64,000 bases of DNA from Clarireedia homoeocarpa. Its lineage: Eukaryota; Ascomycota; Leotiomycetes; Helotiales; Rutstroemiaceae. A program made the position numbers and the translations under genes. Numbering within the stretch: the stretch's first letter is position 1; each line of letters begins with the position of its first letter. The notes under the pieces are model-generated. The model was not told the origin of the DNA. It saw only the letters and a list, made by a program, of their open reading frames with translations, and did no database searches. Positions 1 through 11,036 of this stretch are shown here, piece after piece. The DNA lies in the NCBI GenBank assembly GCA_001465935.1, contig LNKV01000009.1, forward strand, positions 744,001 to 808,000. The letters run 5' to 3'.

Positions 1-936
1 AATGGCCAGTATCTCTGCGAGTGGCAGAAAACTTCTGGTATTAGGATCATATACCAAGTTTTGATTGTTTGGAGATACGATTCTTGGATTTGCCCTTAAT
101 GATTCGGGAAGTGTTAGCTGCCTTTGTCCATTAGGTGACATTGGCCTTGCACTCGTAGGCAAAGAGAAATTAACGGACCCTCTACTCTCCGATCGCGGTG
201 TACCACCTAGCTCTGACGTGCCAGATGAGCTCGATGTCCCAGGTCTCCGAGCCGATACAGGAGATGACGGCTTTGGTTCAACGCTTGATCCTCTGCCACC
301 GGTTTTGAAGGGAGGTGGTGAAGCAATCCTAAGTCCTGGGAAGTCCATACTTGCAGCTCTACGCGAAGATCTGGCCGGAACCGCGGGTGCGCCTATGTTC
401 TTCGGAATAGCAGGAACCGGTGGCGCATCAATAGCACTTGGAACTGGTGAAGAGCGAGATGGCGATTGTTCCCGAAAAGTTCGTTCCGTCATTGAGCCGG
501 AGCTTCCACGTCGTGCAAGCGCAGCTCCAGATGAGCTACGTACGGAGCCAGCAACGGAACTTCCAGCAGAAGAGGTGGATCCGTTTCGTCGAACGGTCCT
601 TTTGGTCTGGACATCTGCCACAGATGTAGGTGTTGTTGGCCGGGATCGTAATGCAGCAGCGGCTGCGGCGGAAGACAAGGAAGCATTCGAGGAGCGATGG
701 GATAAAAATGCCGAAGCGGCGGCGGTCGCGGCAGCAGCGCTCACATTGGACGAACTTGACGGCTGCGAAAGTACAACCAGTTAGCATATGTAGCGATCGT
801 AGCAATTGTGGCTGTACTGTATGTGCCTTCCAGGGTATTCTTTTAAAAGCGCGACCAATGCGATAAAAAACGGTCGCGCAACATGTTGATAACGTACCGG
901 GTTTGAAGTCGCTCTCCTCCTTTTATTTCCAAACAT
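1..936 (-). CDS. Conserved fungal Ser/Ala-rich protein, N-terminal part (runs off left edge)
   Basis: Two exons are visible on the minus strand: 936-898 and 762 to beyond position 1. Exon 1 encodes MFGNKRRRATSNP and ends at a GTACGT donor; the 135-nt intron has a GCTAAC branch site and a CGCAG acceptor, and the join is in phase 0. Exon 2 is open for all of its 762 nt. It opens with a Ser run, then alternating Ala/Ser blocks (AAAATAAASAF and SSAAAAAALRSRPTTPT), a basic TKRTVRR segment, and a long Ser/Pro-rich stretch with SMTERTFREQSPSRSSP. I recognise this only as the N-terminus of a large, mostly disordered protein family common in Pezizomycotina; its function is unknown to me. The plus-strand ORF over the same bases is a shadow caused by the biased composition. 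The C-terminal domains lie outside the window, so nothing can be said about catalysis or localisation. Confidence 0.72.
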
Positions 937-1336
937 ATTGGTGATGGAGGCAGGAATGCCCTTTGATGTTTTCTGCCAACTATGGGCTTGACGTTGATAC
1001 TATTGCATTGAGAAAAGAAGGTAAGAATTGAAATTAAAAGCTTCGCAGCTTTCCCAGCTAGTTCTAAAGGAAGATATCTAAGAATATGACGATGGATGTA
1101 ACGCGACCGAATGGGCGAGGACTTCTGGGAATAGGCGAGAGAGTTCTTGGATATGTGCTGGGATCTATTGGATTTTTTGGGCAATGGTTGGCCGAATCCG
1201 TTTGTGGTCTGTGGCTGGTGATGCTGTATGCAGAAAACTGTGGGCTTTTTGGTGTCGATCCTGATCTTCAACGCAGACGGATTGCGAGAACTGGTATGGA
1301 GATGGTATGGAGACGGCGTACGAATTGGGGGGCTTT

Positions 1337-1372
1337 GAGGTCGAGGTCGAGGTCGAGGTCGAGGTCCAGGTC
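1337..1372. repeat. GAGGTC hexamer tandem repeat
   Basis: Six consecutive copies of GAGGTC; the last begins CAGGTC. It lies in non-coding DNA upstream of the left-edge gene. Confidence 0.95.
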
Positions 1373-1707
1373 TATGTGAAGGTTATGTGAAGGTTGTGTG
1401 AAACCTGGAAACGAGGACTTGATATGTATTTGGTGGGTAGATGGATAGAGGCAACGAATGAAGGGATTATGCATGATATAACTTCTCATGATCTACACCA
1501 AAGACGGATAGAAACACGGTTGATTAAAGCGCATTAGACCGCATTCATTCATCAATCACCGGTCTTCCCATCTTAAAAGAACAGCAGTGAGGCAGCTTCA
1601 CTCGCATGTTTGTAGATGCTGCGCAAGACAATAGTCATCCAATAAGTCGATATAGTTATGCATGATGGCAAGCGCAATTGGTATTGCCAGGGAGTAGGGG
1701 TTCTAGA

Positions 1708-1785
1708 AGCTCATAAGCTCATAAGCTCATAAGCTCATCCACATCCACATCCACATCCACGTCCACGTCCACATCCATATCCACC
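1708..1785. repeat. AGCTCATA and CCACAT tandem repeats
   Basis: Almost four copies of the octamer AGCTCATA (1708-1738) are followed directly by about eight copies of the hexamer CCACAT with C/T and A/G variants (1739-1785). Two unrelated microsatellites lie end to end in the spacer. Confidence 0.95.
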
Positions 1786-2460
1786 TACTCGAGTAGGCGT
1801 GTTTGATGGAAGTACAAGTACTGTCTGTAACAACTTGGCCTCCTCCGCTCAGTGCTCAGACAGTCCCCTTACGAATGTTGGTGAAACCACAGGATCGCCT
1901 TAAAGAAGGGTCGCTGAGAATCCCTCCTGTGTACTTGAAACACATTTCGAGGTAGTACCCATTGTTGGCACCGAGCACAACGAAACCGTGGCTGCTCGCG
2001 AGAGGGGTCGAGGTGTAGGCCGTATGTAAAGATGGGAAGAGAAGATCAAATCAGTACAAGCCACACTTTGCCTACTCCCCGAATCCCGCGGTATGACGTA
2101 CATCAACTCATTAGAACTAGCTTCGGTGGCCCCTTACTCGACAGTACTCGCAGATTTCGCAGGTGCAGTACTTCGTCACTTACCTTTACTTTCGTAACTT
2201 ACCGTAACTTAATTACCGTTTTTGCATTTGCCCGTTGCCAACTTTTAAATACTTCATAGCTGACAACGAATACAATACCGTTTTGTTAAGAGCGGCAGTT
2301 GAGTGGTAGTTGAGTGGTCGTCTTATGAGGTCTCGACCATGCTTGTGCTTATTAGCTAACTAAAGTACCTTAACCCCCCAACTCACCAGTAAGTGTAACT
2401 ATCGGGTACCTCTATTCGACGGGTAGAGTAAGGAGAGTTTCATCCGACCAACTTCGAATT

Positions 2461-2531
2461 TCTGATTGTGCAAGTGAGATTGGGAGATTGAGACATTAAG
2501 AACTTATATATCTGATTGCCCAAGTGAAATT
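2461..2531. repeat. Imperfect 21-bp direct repeat
   Basis: 2461-2481 and 2511-2531 share TCTGATTG, then CAAGTGA, then ATT, with three mismatches. The copies start 50 bp apart, about 300 bp upstream of the epoxide hydrolase start codon. They could be a duplicated regulatory site or a chance duplication. Confidence 0.7.
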
Positions 2532-2806
2532 TAGATACCAAGGACTTGTCTATACATTTGCTAAAATAAACATCTCCAAAGTATAGTTCTATATTTTGGT
2601 CGAAGTCTACTTTATATCCTCCAATATTATTGGTCGAGCTACAAAAGCTTTCTGACCAATGAGTTCCGATTCATTCCCCCGCATCTTACATCTCGTCTGC
2701 CTAATGTGAGATGACTGAAGAGAACTACGTAACGACGGGTAGCTTCTTCACGACGGTGTAATGTCTTGCATTTGCTCATACCAAATTTGATACGTGAAAA
2801 ATCAAA

Positions 2807-4030
2807 ATGGCTGAGAACTATCCTCCCCTTCCTCTACCGTCCGGCATCTCCGAATCCTACCTTCAATCTCATGACCTAAAGTATCATATCCTCAGTGCTG
2901 GCAATCCCCAACATCCGCTTATTCTGTGTCTTCATGGCTTTCCTGAACTTGCCTTCTCATGGCGCAAAATCATGCCTGCCATTGCAGCGGAAGGCTATCA
3001 CGTCGTAGCATATGACCAACGAGGGTATGGTCGAACTACCGGCTGGGACACCCGAGGGTTTGCTGCCGTCGATCTGAATACCTTCACATTCACCAAGCTT
3101 GTTCGAGATGCTGTCATTTTGGTATATGCTCTTGGTTATCACGAAGTCTCATGTGTGATTGGACATGATTTCGGTGCCGTCGGCGCGAGTATGTGTGCTT
3201 TGATTCGACCTGATGTATTTAAATCGTAGGAACCCACTTAACTCACACCCCAGTATCACAGTCCTAACTGTCTATGTAGGGTAGTCACGATGTCGCATCC
3301 ATTTAAAGGTGGACCTGTTCTTCCGTCCAATGCAACGAATCCTCACCCGCCATCGGCGCAAAAGGACATCCATGAGGCACTAGCATGTCTTCCAGAACCG
3401 CGCAAGCATTACAAGTGGTATTATTCGACTGCTTTCGCCGCTTCTGAGATGATTAATTCTAGGTCAAATCTGCATGAATTCCTAAGAGGCTACTTCCATC
3501 TGAAGTCTGCGGACTGGGATAGTAACAATCCGCATCCATTGGAAGAATGGTCTGCTTCTGAGCTACAGAAGCTTCCTTACTACTATGTGATGCCGCTTAA
3601 GTCTTCCATGCCAGAAGCTGTGGCAATCTCAATGAAATCAGAAGATTCATCTAAAGTTAGCGAGCGTGCATCAAGGTGGCTGACTGATGAGGATTTGGAC
3701 GTCTATGTCAAGGAATTCGAAAGGAATGGCTTTCAAGGTGCGCTGAACTGGTACCGTATAGGTACTGATCCTGCGATGATGAAGGATGTGGAGCTATTCG
3801 CCGGCAGAAAGATCGAAGTTCCATATTTATTCATAAGTGGAAAGAAAGACTGGGGAACTTATCAGGAGCCGGGGGTGGTTGATAAACAGAAGGAAGTTTG
3901 TACTAAGTTCAAAGGTACAGAATTGATTGATGGAGCAGGCCACTGGGTGCAGCAGGAACAGCCAGAGAAAGTGGCCGAGATTGTCTCGAAGTTCTTGAAA
4001 GATGTCAATACGGAGCGCATGTCGTATTGA
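2807..4030 (+). CDS. Epoxide hydrolase (alpha/beta hydrolase fold)
   Basis: Two exons, 2807-3225 and 3280-4030, give 389 aa. The 54-nt intron has a GTAGGA donor, a CTAAC branch site and a TGTAG acceptor. The join restores DVFKS-VVTMSHPF, a conserved block of the family. Visible signatures are the oxyanion motif HGFPE (43-47), nucleophile Asp121 in GHDFGA, a lid tyrosine in NWYR (about 298), the acid Asp330 in SGKKD and the catalytic His361 in GAGHW. An Asp nucleophile with this lid identifies soluble epoxide hydrolases, which open epoxides to vicinal diols through a covalent ester. No signal peptide or membrane segment is seen, so it is probably cytosolic. The substrate cannot be told; fungal members act on xenobiotic or lipid epoxides. 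A haloalkane dehalogenase is less likely given HGFPE and the lid Tyr. The start ATG has context AAAATGG. Confidence 0.9.
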
Positions 4031-5493
4031 TCTACTTTACATGAACAAAGTCGGATTCCCTTCACATGAAATCAATTTAATCATCTGCATATTCGAGTTT
4101 CAGCGCACAATTGATTCTTAACCCTCTAGCTAATGATCACAGAGTGAGCTCATACACGGAACTTCGGCCGCTGCACCGCGGTCTAAGATCTTGACATACT
4201 GCATTCAATCTTCGATTCCAGTAACAAGCATAGAAACCAAATTCTAATTTATATAATCATCTGAGATGATCATTCTACGACATGGCCGCCAACACATGAG
4301 ATCTTTCATCTTCGCAGCTCGCTTAGAAAGGGGTTTCAACTAACCTTGCCATGTACATATTGCGTATACTGTAGTGTTTAAAAAAATTATGCGCCTGATA
4401 TTGGATGAGTGTCTGGACTCGAAAAACTTGCCGTTATCATCCTCCTCGAGTCGCGGTGCTGTGTACTTTGTATTCACTCGTCTTCTCCATCTCCCAGTCT
4501 TCACTGCCAGACCATAAGTTTCATATTGGGGAAAAGCTACGAATTCGCTTTATCTAACTTATCCTCCCGCGTTCTCACATGCACCGCGCATATCGTGCCT
4601 AGTAGTTAATATTTTGACAGCAGCTATGGAAGCTAAGGTTGGCCAAGTCTTAGCGAAGCATCTGTCCTCTGCCAAGTGTAGCATTAGCCTGCAGCTTAGT
4701 GCATATACATATACATTTACATCTGTCGAGAAGTAAAGATCGAAAGTCGCGCTTAAGATCTTGAGCAATTTCCGTAAATACAAACAGCTGTTGCAAACAA
4801 CTGTTGTTTCATAAGTGTGCCGTGGTATATCACAGGCCCCCCCAATGGCCGGCTTGGAAGGACAATTCATACATGTGACGCGGACGCATGAAACCCGTCC
4901 ATCTATAGACACCGAACCCGGAGATAGCTACGACGAGTATTTCTTCTGTTAGAATAACCTGGAAATGAAGAGGGAGCTAATAGATAGATGGACACGAGCA
5001 ATAGATAGATAAATGTACTACAGCAGAGATCTACCATGCGAGCTAGCGGCTATGCTATACTAAAGAAACCCGTGATTTCTAAGCTTACATACATACGATT
5101 GAAAGGATTCCGGATCAAAAACTTGGAGAGAGACTCAACGAGGAATGTTTCAGCTGATCCGAAAGCTTTAGCGATCGACTCGACCTATAACGCTCAGCGG
5201 AGGGCACCGCTAAGGCTAGCACTGACCACCTACGACATCTCATTGCTCCACGACTCCACAATCATTCACACCTCACAACCTCACAACCTCTCAACCTCTC
5301 ACCTCCAGGTGGACGAACCCAATTCGACACTCTCAATTTCCGCATTCGAGTACATGATTGTCTATAATAATTAATATTCTCGACATATCGACGTCTTGCT
5401 TCATCCACAGCCTTGTTTTCTAGCCAATTTATATACAACCAAAAACATCACCCAGAAAATTCCCCCTCCCCCAAACTTTCTCGTTCCTCAACC
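4031..5493. other. Intergenic spacer
   Basis: No coding region is recognised. The 5036-5374 plus-strand ORF resembles no known family and lies in the likely promoter/leader of the 2EXR gene. CT-rich leader-like sequence at about 5410-5490 precedes the next ATG. Confidence 0.5.
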
Positions 5494-6192
5494 ATGTCGG
5501 CCACGACATTCCCCGCTTTCCTCAACCTCCCCTCCGAACTCCGTCTCAAAATATGGACGTACCTTCTCCCGGGACCACGCATCCTACCCATCCGATTTTC
5601 CCGCACGACCAAATGCTACATCACACCCAGCGCGCCACCCGCGCTGCTCTCCATATCCTCAGAAACCCGCAGTCTGTTCCTCGCGCACTACACACGTCTG
5701 CACTTAAACCCCAACTACGATTCCACCATCTACATCGATTTCGCGCTGGATACGTTGTTCTTTGAGCACGAGGATTGCTCCCCCGGCGGCGATCTCGCGG
5801 CGGATTTACGCATCTGCGAGTTTAGGGATCGAATTGAACGGGTGGCTATCGATGCTCATTTGTGGGAAATCCTGAGGCTGTTTAGATATGATGCGTTGTC
5901 GGAGATACGCTGTTTAACGGGGTTGAAAAATGTGGCGTTGGTGTTGAGGAGGGGGGATGAGGATGCGGATGAGGAGCTGGGGTTTTTTACTGGGAATGAA
6001 GTTCGGTTTGAGAGGTGTTCGCAGAGTCAGGAACGCTTGAGGAGGATGTTTTTTGAGGGCCCTGGGACGGTGGAGCAGGAGATTAGTCAATGTAGGTGGT
6101 ATGTGTCGACGGTAAAGTGGGAATTGGATCATGGCTCCGGTTTTGAGTGGAAGTATGGAGAGCCACCTGCGGTGCAGATGTGGTTGAGATGA
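5494..6192 (+). CDS. 2EXR-domain protein
   Basis: Single exon of 232 aa. The start is placed at 5494 (context CAACCATGTC); the frame is also open from an upstream ATG at 5413, but those 27 residues are Ser/Pro-rich and unlike the family. The N-terminus has the 2EXR hallmark: FPAFLNLPSELRLKIWTYLL at about 5-24, followed by a PALLSISSETRSLF block. This resembles an F-box-like helix pair, and the family is strongly expanded in filamentous ascomycetes, especially Leotiomycetes. Biochemical function is unknown; a role as a scaffold or ubiquitin-ligase adaptor is only a guess from the F-box likeness. The centre holds an acidic FALDTLFFEHED stretch typical of such proteins. No signal peptide or TM segment is visible. 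Codon use changes from C-rich in the first half to G/T-rich in the second. Confidence 0.82.
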   Translation: MSATTFPAFLNLPSELRLKIWTYLLPGPRILPIRFSRTTKCYITPSAPPALLSISSETRSLFLAHYTRLHLNPNYDSTIYIDFALDTLFFEHEDCSPGGDLAADLRICEFRDRIERVAIDAHLWEILRLFRYDALSEIRCLTGLKNVALVLRRGDEDADEELGFFTGNEVRFERCSQSQERLRRMFFEGPGTVEQEISQCRWYVSTVKWELDHGSGFEWKYGEPPAVQMWLR

Positions 6193-8365
6193 GATGGTAG
6201 AAAGGTGTAACTATGTTCAATTGGGTATCCTGAACTCGGTGCAACTCTCCACTTACGACTCGACCTGACGCCTGGCAAGACCGTCACATCATTCATGGTT
6301 TTGGTGTTGAGACAATTGATAAAAGGTTCTCTGCATCAAAACGTCTGCGCCTCGTTCATCCAAATTACAACGTTCGTCTGAGCTTTTTACCTCGGCATAA
6401 CCGCCCTGGCAGTGGTACCAAGCAAGATCACGAACGAGACGAAAGAAGATATATACTACACTTCTCAATCGTTCCGACAGGTATCGAGGGAAGTGCTGGC
6501 ATTTTCCCTCCCGCCTATGGATAGAACAGAGACCACAATAATATCGCTACCGAGTACAACTGGCCCTGTTTAAAATTGACAGAGGTGTTGGGTCATGCCG
6601 ACGATAGGGTTTCTTCAAAGTTACTCTCTAGAGCTGGGGGGGGCTTGGTGAATGCTGGATGATTGAGCGAGTAGAACCAGGTAAGCTACCTCGGTCCTTG
6701 TGGTATGACGATTCCCAGATCTGACTTATATCTAGTGAATGAAAATTAGAGTGTAGCTAGAAAACTGTTATGGAGGACGACACAGATGTCCATCCGGTAA
6801 AGACTGATCAAGAGGGAACTTCACTGCCCTATTAATATCATGTAATTTATGACTTCTTCCTAAAAGTTGCCAAATAAGACTTCTCGTTATCTCTCCTCTC
6901 GCTCTGGACGAAACTGCAGGCTTGTGTACGATTAAGGGCGGGGTAGCTGTTGTCTGTGCTGCTATGATATTGCTCCTGAGGAAAACGAGCGCCATGTCGG
7001 TGGACAAACAAAATACTTAACTATAAAGTACCCAACGGCGGGAAAGTTGGACTTTACTTGCCTACATGAGTAATAACATAATCAACCCAAAGACTTCACC
7101 ATCTGTACACAAGCTTCGATGATGTAAAACCGGGCAAAGATGAGACGGTCACGTGTGAAAATAGAATAGCACACTCAATTCAAAGACCGTACATACATAG
7201 TCCTCCTGTCTATGGTTTATATCGAAATCAATATTGTTTATCTACTAACTTGTCTCTCTTCTTCTCTTCTAACTTAGGAAATTCATGATCGCTCATCATC
7301 CTAGTCTAATTCTCAGCTTCGTCATTGCATTTCATCCTATCTCATCTCATTCATCCGACTTTTTTTACCTGTCCCTATCATCGTCTCATCTCATCTCATC
7401 TCATGTCGCATCTCACCGCCCATGCCCCCCCCCCCTTGCACCACCCCTCCTCGCCTCGTCTCACCTCCAGCCACAAAAGAATGGAAACAGTATTACCGGA
7501 TTGGATCTAGTGCTTGGGGGATTTGTAATCCCTCTAAGTTACTGTACCTGTATTGGGGTTTCGGGACTTTACTTTCACCTCGTTTCATCTCGTTTCATCT
7601 CGGCTTTTCTATACGAAGTACGGGTAAGGTAAGTAAGTTGCTGCTATTCGTGTAATGTGGCATTGCGTTTAAGGTTAGCTTGGCTTGCTTATGTTGAGTT
7701 GGATCGGATTGGGTTAGATCTTTGGAATCATATCGATCAGGTACGGGGGGGAAAGCTTAAATGAGATGGATGCGGGGGGGCGCTTTGGAATCATGAGGTA
7801 TAGTACGGTTGGGTTTTGGTAGTTGAGGGTGGAGGAAGTTCGTCTTGTCTTGTACTGACTGTGTTGCGACGGGGATGGGGATGGGGATGGTGATTTGTAA
7901 TTTGGGAGGAATTGACGAATAGAGGATAGGGGATGGAGATGGCAGATGGGAGATGGGATTGCGGGGTTTGAGGTAGGTTTTGGGAGTGCGGATTGGTTGG
8001 TTGACTTCTTGCGCTGTGTTATGAGATGGGATGGGATAGATGAATAGTTGATCGAGGTACGGGGATGGTTTGGAAAAAGTGTATGGGGCAGGTAAGTTGC
8101 TGTTGCGCAGTTGCAGATGGAAGTATATAAAGGAAGTGATGAGGCGCCTTTCGGATGTGGATGTTGTCCAGTTTTTCTGTCTATCTATCAAGCTTTAGGA
8201 TTGTAGTTGAATCCTCTTCCATTACTTTTACTTGAGCTATCTAATTTCTATTTCTCCTTCGCACTCCATCTGCTACATACTTAGCTAGCTATCCTCCTAG
8301 CACTTCATCAATCACCCAAATCCCTCCCCAATCAACCACCAAGATCCCACAACCCAGCCAACACC
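6193..8365. other. Intergenic spacer
   Basis: No gene is recognised. It contains a (TCATC)n tract with an 11-nt C run (7385-7435), a TTTCATCTCG repeat near 7580-7605, and G-rich ATGGG-type repeats at about 7870-7960. The last 150 nt (8215-8365) are CT/CA-rich, a typical fungal transcription-start leader for the secreted protein gene. Confidence 0.55.
7381..7435. repeat. (TCATC)n microsatellite and poly-C tract
   Basis: Repeated CTCATCTCAT units are followed after a short gap by eleven consecutive C (7425-7435). Confidence 0.9.
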
Positions 8366-10058
8366 ATGCACTTCCCTACCAGTATCACCACACCCCTCCT
8401 CTCCCTCCTCTTCATCTCCTCCGCCAACGCATCCCCCCTCATACCCCGCCACTACAAGCACTCTTCATCAGCAGCTTACATCCTCGACAACAACCCCAAC
8501 GGCTCATCCATCATCGCCATGGCCATCGCGCCGGATGGAACGCTCTCGAACCCAACTCGTACTTCTACGGAGGGTAAGGGCATGTTGGGGCTGGTTGCGC
8601 CCGCTATGAATGCGAGTGTTGGGACGGCGCCGATGCCGGGGGATGATGGTATGTTGTTGTTTTCTTTGGTTTCGTTTCTTCTAAGAGGGGTGTTTTGGGG
8701 GCGGATGGTTAGAGAGACAAAGAGAGGGGGGTTGGAGATGGAGGGAAGAAAGAAGCTAACTCAATCTCTCTTGAATAGATTCCCTCTTCAGTCAAAATTC
8801 TGTCGTAGTTTCCGGAGACGTAAGTCCTTCTTCTCCGTTTCTTTAACCTCAACTAACGAAAATGATGTAGTACCTATTCACTGTGAATGCTGGCAGCGCT
8901 ACGTTGGCTATGTTTCACATACCTGAGGACGACCCGCTTCATCCGTGTTTGGTTGGAAAGCCGGTTGATACAATGGGCGAGTTTCCTGTTGCTGTTGCGT
9001 ATTCGAAGATTTTGGGGCAGGGTGGGTTATATTTTCTGTTTCTTCTTTCCATCTGTCATCTCTCTTTAGTTTTTGTCTGCCTCTATGCGCTTGAATGGGA
9101 GTGAACGGACATGATGTGTAGAGAGGATTGGCGATCATGAAGGATCTTGAAGTTGTAGGATGATGGCAAACTAACTGTGACATAGCATGTGTCCTCAACA
9201 GTGGCGCTGTAGCAGGAGTTTCATGTTTTTCTGCGGATCCAAGAGAAGGATTGAAGGCTGTTGGTGGATTGAGGCAAATTGCATTAAACCAGTACGTCAA
9301 TTTGCTTTGAGTTTCTGCCCTATCTACCCCCTTCTAATGCCAACTCTCTCCTCTCTCATCCACAACCAATGTCCCTTTCTTGCAACCAAACTAACCACCC
9401 ACCAAACAGAACCACCCCACCAGTCGGTCCCTTCCACACCGCCTCCGACATTATCTTTAACCCAACCTCCACCAACCTCCTCGTCTCCCTCAAAAGCAGC
9501 CCTACTACCACCGGCTCCTTCATCAGCTACCCCATAACCTCCACCCACCGTAACCACAACATCTCCCTCACCCCCATCCTCTCGCAACCCCCTCAAATCA
9601 AACTTAACTTCGGCATGACCTTCCTCTCCCCCCAGAATCCCTCCTCCCTCCTCGTGGCCGACCCCTCGCACGGCGCATCCCTCATGCGTATCTCCCCTCT
9701 GACCCACCAGCTCAACGAAACCGTCGCGATCCGCGTTCCCGGCCAGGCGGCCACCTGCTGGAGCGTGTTCAACCCCTCGCGGAGCGAGGTCTATCTTATG
9801 GACGCCGGGGTCTCAAACATCACAGCGGTGGACTCCGAGACGGGCGCCATTACACGGATTTTGGCGCAGGACGCGAAGGCGAAGGGGAGTTTGGATGGGA
9901 AGATTGCGGGGCGAGGAAATGCGTTTTTGTATGTTTTGAAGACGGCGGGCATGGTGACGGTTACGGATACGGAGAGTGGAGAGGTGAGGCAGCTGTTGGA
10001 TTTGAACCCGTGGGGGAGCAGTAAGGGGTTTATGGGGATGGCGATTTGGGAGGCGTAG
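8366..10058 (+). CDS. Secreted beta-propeller protein, lactonase / 3-carboxymuconate cyclase-like
   Basis: Five exons: 8366-8648, 8779-8819, 8871-9021, 9186-9291 and 9410-10058, giving 409 aa. Donors are GTATGT, GTAAGT, GTGGGT and GTACGT; every join is in frame and restores propeller-like sequence (VVVSGD-YLFTVNAGSATLAMF; ILGQ-ACVLNSGAVAGVSCF; IALNQ-TTPPVGPFH). The N-terminus is a clear signal peptide, with a hydrophobic LLSLLFISS core and probable cleavage after ANA (about residue 23). Several N-x-S/T sites follow, so secretion is expected. Blade-like repeats include YLFTVNAGSATLAMF, VYLMDAGVSNITAVDSETG and FLYVLKTAGMVTVTDTESGEV. This fits the 7-bladed lactonase family seen in fungi as 3-carboxymuconate cyclase-like or cell-surface proteins; many fungal members have no proven enzyme activity. 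Exon 2 is only 41 nt. The substrate is unknown, and a structural or antigenic surface role is equally possible. Confidence 0.85.
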
Positions 10059-11036
10059 GTAGACGCTATAGGATGTTGTCTAAAATGGCTAATCTTAGCT
10101 TCCACTGGACTGCCTTTTGACAGTTGCAGTGAGTGGGGGTTATCGCATAGAGCCTTTCCTTACTTACCTATTTACCGATCATCTCAGCATAGCCAGACTG
10201 ATTGTAAACCATAATCAAAAATTCACATGTACTTACCATCCATCTGCTTAAAGTGCGAAGCGCAATCAACACCTATACGGTAAATCAAACACCACCTGAG
10301 CACTACACAAACAAGTTCCCAGATGTAAACAATAGTTAACTTATCATGACCAAACCAGACCAGCTATTTTCTCTTCCGCTAATACAACCCAATCCTACAA
10401 CTCTACTGTAACTAACCTCTTTCCTAACTGTGTTTGACCCTCCATACCCCACCTCATGCAACTAACTGCACCTCTTCCTTCCTTCGTCCACGATCCCAGC
10501 CTAGTACGTACAGTATATCTACCCCATTCGGCAACACAAATATCTTTTACATATCACTCACTCACTCACTTCCCCTATAAATCGACTCAGCGAGTCCGCC
10601 CCGCCGCATATATCTCATCTACGTTGGTTAGTTAGTTAGTTTGCACCTAACACTCACGTAAGATATCCACCTACTATCTCATATCGTCGAAGCTGGGGAT
10701 ATATTGTGGACAGGGCATGGCTGCTCTCTTGCTCTCAACGTAGAAGAGAAGTGCAAAATAAAGAAAGAGTCGGTTGTACTTAAAGTGACTTACTACAAGC
10801 GATGTGGATTGGTGAATGAGCTGATAGATATGTAGTATTTAGCTATATTTATTGATGGGCGCATATATATATATATAATACCCCCCCCCCCTCTACCCAA
10901 AACAACCAGTCTATTCACCTATGTAGATATAGATATGCGTGCGCCATTTTGATATACCGATACCCACACTTGTGCCATAAAATGCAATAGATCCAAGAAT
11001 AGGTCATGAGTCTTCTAACCATCGCCTTGTATCTCT
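10059..11036. other. Intergenic spacer between convergent genes
   Basis: This separates the 3' ends of the beta-propeller gene and rad5. It holds an (AT)n run next to a C12 run (about 10865-10892) and no recognisable gene. Both 3' UTRs and poly(A) sites should lie here. Confidence 0.6.

Larger units (their letters stand above)
937..2806. other. Intergenic spacer with microsatellites and a direct repeat
   Basis: No gene is recognised between the left-edge gene and the epoxide hydrolase. The spacer holds three simple-sequence tracts (listed separately) and becomes AT-rich towards 2560-2640. It should contain divergent promoters for both flanking genes, but no specific site is convincing. Confidence 0.6.

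Noticed and set aside
65..784. 239-codon plus-strand ORF at the left edge
   Set aside because: It is the complement of a spliced minus-strand exon with strong family-like Ala/Ser blocks and proper splice sites; the plus-strand product resembles no family.
843..1271. 142-codon minus-strand ORF upstream of the left-edge gene
   Set aside because: It overlaps the recognised first exon and intron in another frame and has no family-like sequence.
6300..6600. Possible decayed second 2EXR copy just downstream of the 2EXR gene
   Set aside because: Short fragments such as FRQVSREVLAF look suggestive, but no extended similarity in one frame could be traced by eye.
9324..9707. Gly-rich minus-strand ORF over the beta-propeller gene
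   Set aside because: Shadow of the C-rich plus-strand coding exon.
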